DNA from: an uncultured Panacagrimonas sp.
Lineage (GTDB): Bacteria > Pseudomonadota > Gammaproteobacteria > Nevskiales > Nevskiaceae
Reading direction: 5' to 3'
DNA: 7,098 bases
Assembly (NCBI GenBank): GCA_946481265.1
Contig: CAMLNE010000227.1
Span: forward strand, 1 to 7,098
Positions 6,509-7,098 of the stretch are shown piece after piece (positions within the stretch are counted from its first letter, which is position 1; each line of letters begins with the position of its first letter). The notes under the pieces were generated by a model. The model was not told where the DNA came from. It saw nothing but the letters and a program-made list of their open reading frames with translations, and did not search any database. The position numbers and the translations under genes were made by a program.

Positions 6509-7098
6509 ATGAACGAACCTTCGCTGATGCTGTTCACCGGCAATGCCAATCCGCAGCTGGCGCAGGAGATCGCCAACTACATGCGAACCTCGCTGGGCAA
6601 GGCGATGATCGGACGATTCTCCGACGGCGAGGTGCAGATCGAGATTCTCGAGAACGTGCGCGGCAAGGACGTCTTCGTCGTCCAGCCCACCTGCGCGCCG
6701 ACCAACGACAATTTCATGGAACTGCTGATGATGCTCGACGCGCTCAAGCGCGCGAGCGCGCAGCGCATCACCGCGGTGGTGCCCTACTTCGGCTATGCAC
6801 GCCAGGACCGCCGTCCGCGTAGCGCCCGCGTGCCGATCAGCGCCAAGGTCTGCGCCGACATGATCGGCGAGTGCGGCGCCGACCGCGTGCTCACGGTTGA
6901 CCTGCACGCCGACCAGATCCAGGGCTTCTTCGACATCCCGGTGGACAACGTCTACGCCAGCCCCGTGCTGCTCGGCGACATCTGGCGCCAGACCCACGAG
7001 AACCTGATCGTGGTCAGCCCGGACGTCGGCGGCGTGGTGCGCGCGCGCGCCATCGCCAAGCGCCTCGACGACGCCGACCTGGCGATCATCGACAAGCG
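6509..7098 (+). CDS. prs: Ribose-phosphate pyrophosphokinase (PRPP synthase), N-terminal part, cut by right edge
   Basis: Prs transfers pyrophosphate from ATP to ribose-5-phosphate, giving PRPP for purine, pyrimidine, histidine, tryptophan and NAD synthesis. The 196 full codons read start [20 protein letters not shown] and show FSDGE (37-41), the ATP-site motif YARQDRRPR (96-104), and the family signature [20 protein letters not shown] (128-147) with H133. [17 protein letters not shown] (170-186) follows. The visible part ends at IIDK, where K196 corresponds to the catalytic flexible-loop lysine of E. coli Prs. About 120 residues, including the ribose-5-phosphate loop, should lie beyond the edge. 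ATG at 6509 gives the family start; GAAAG at 6497-6501 is a weak Shine-Dalgarno with 7-base spacing. It begins 70 bases after the tRNA and has no obvious promoter of its own in that gap. Confidence 0.97.
   Translation, partial: MNEPSLMLFTGNANPQLAQEIANYMRTSLGKAMIGRFSDGEVQIEILENVRGKDVFVVQPTCAPTNDNFMELLMMLDALKRASAQRITAVVPYFGYARQDRRPRSARVPISAKVCADMIGECGADRVLTVDLHADQIQGFFDIPVDNVYASPVLLGDIWRQTHENLIVVSPDVGGVVRARAIAKRLDDADLAIIDK

Noticed and set aside
6327..6512. A 61-codon open frame on the plus strand running through the tRNA and ending over the prs start
   Set aside because: Most of it is the tRNA-Gln gene and its promoter; the peptide resembles nothing and no ribosome binding site is seen. The TGA overlap with the prs ATG looks accidental.

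Overview
The window is a conserved housekeeping locus of a high-GC proteobacterium, most likely a gammaproteobacterium. The evidence is the gene order: a leftward hemA-prfA-prmC block divergent from a rightward TPR gene-lolB-ispE-tRNA-Gln-prs block. This closely matches the arrangement I know from Pseudomonas, where a TPR protein gene also separates hemA from lolB, and it resembles E. coli without the TPR gene. The strong GC bias and a GTAG-headed hairpin lean towards Xanthomonadales or a neighbouring order, but the sequence does not settle the order.

Left block (minus strand, positions 2803 down to 1): hemA encodes glutamyl-tRNA reductase, the first committed step of C5-pathway heme synthesis. 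A 141-base spacer carrying an imperfect GTAG-type hairpin follows. Then comes prfA (peptide chain release factor 1), whose stop codon overlaps by 4 bases the start of prmC, the methyltransferase that modifies the release-factor GGQ glutamine. prmC runs off the left edge after 104 codons.

Centre (2804-2971): a 168-base divergent intergenic region with weak promoter candidates in both directions and, between them, an 8-bp all-GC inverted repeat with a 4-base loop.

Right block (plus strand, 2972-7098): an exported TPR-repeat protein starting with GTG, lolB (outer-membrane lipoprotein receptor) 5 bases later, and ispE (CDP-ME kinase of the MEP isoprenoid pathway). A well-formed tRNA-Gln(TTG) with encoded CCA follows, preceded by its own perfect TATAAT box with a GC-rich discriminator. 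Last is the first 196 codons of prs (PRPP synthase), which continues past the right edge.

All proteins show their family signatures intact. I found no mobile element, CRISPR array, toxin-antitoxin pair or plausible new multigene system. The items worth a second look are small: the GTAG hairpin, the palindrome in the divergent promoter region, the tRNA promoter built into the end of ispE, and the little-characterised exported TPR protein at the head of the lolB operon.
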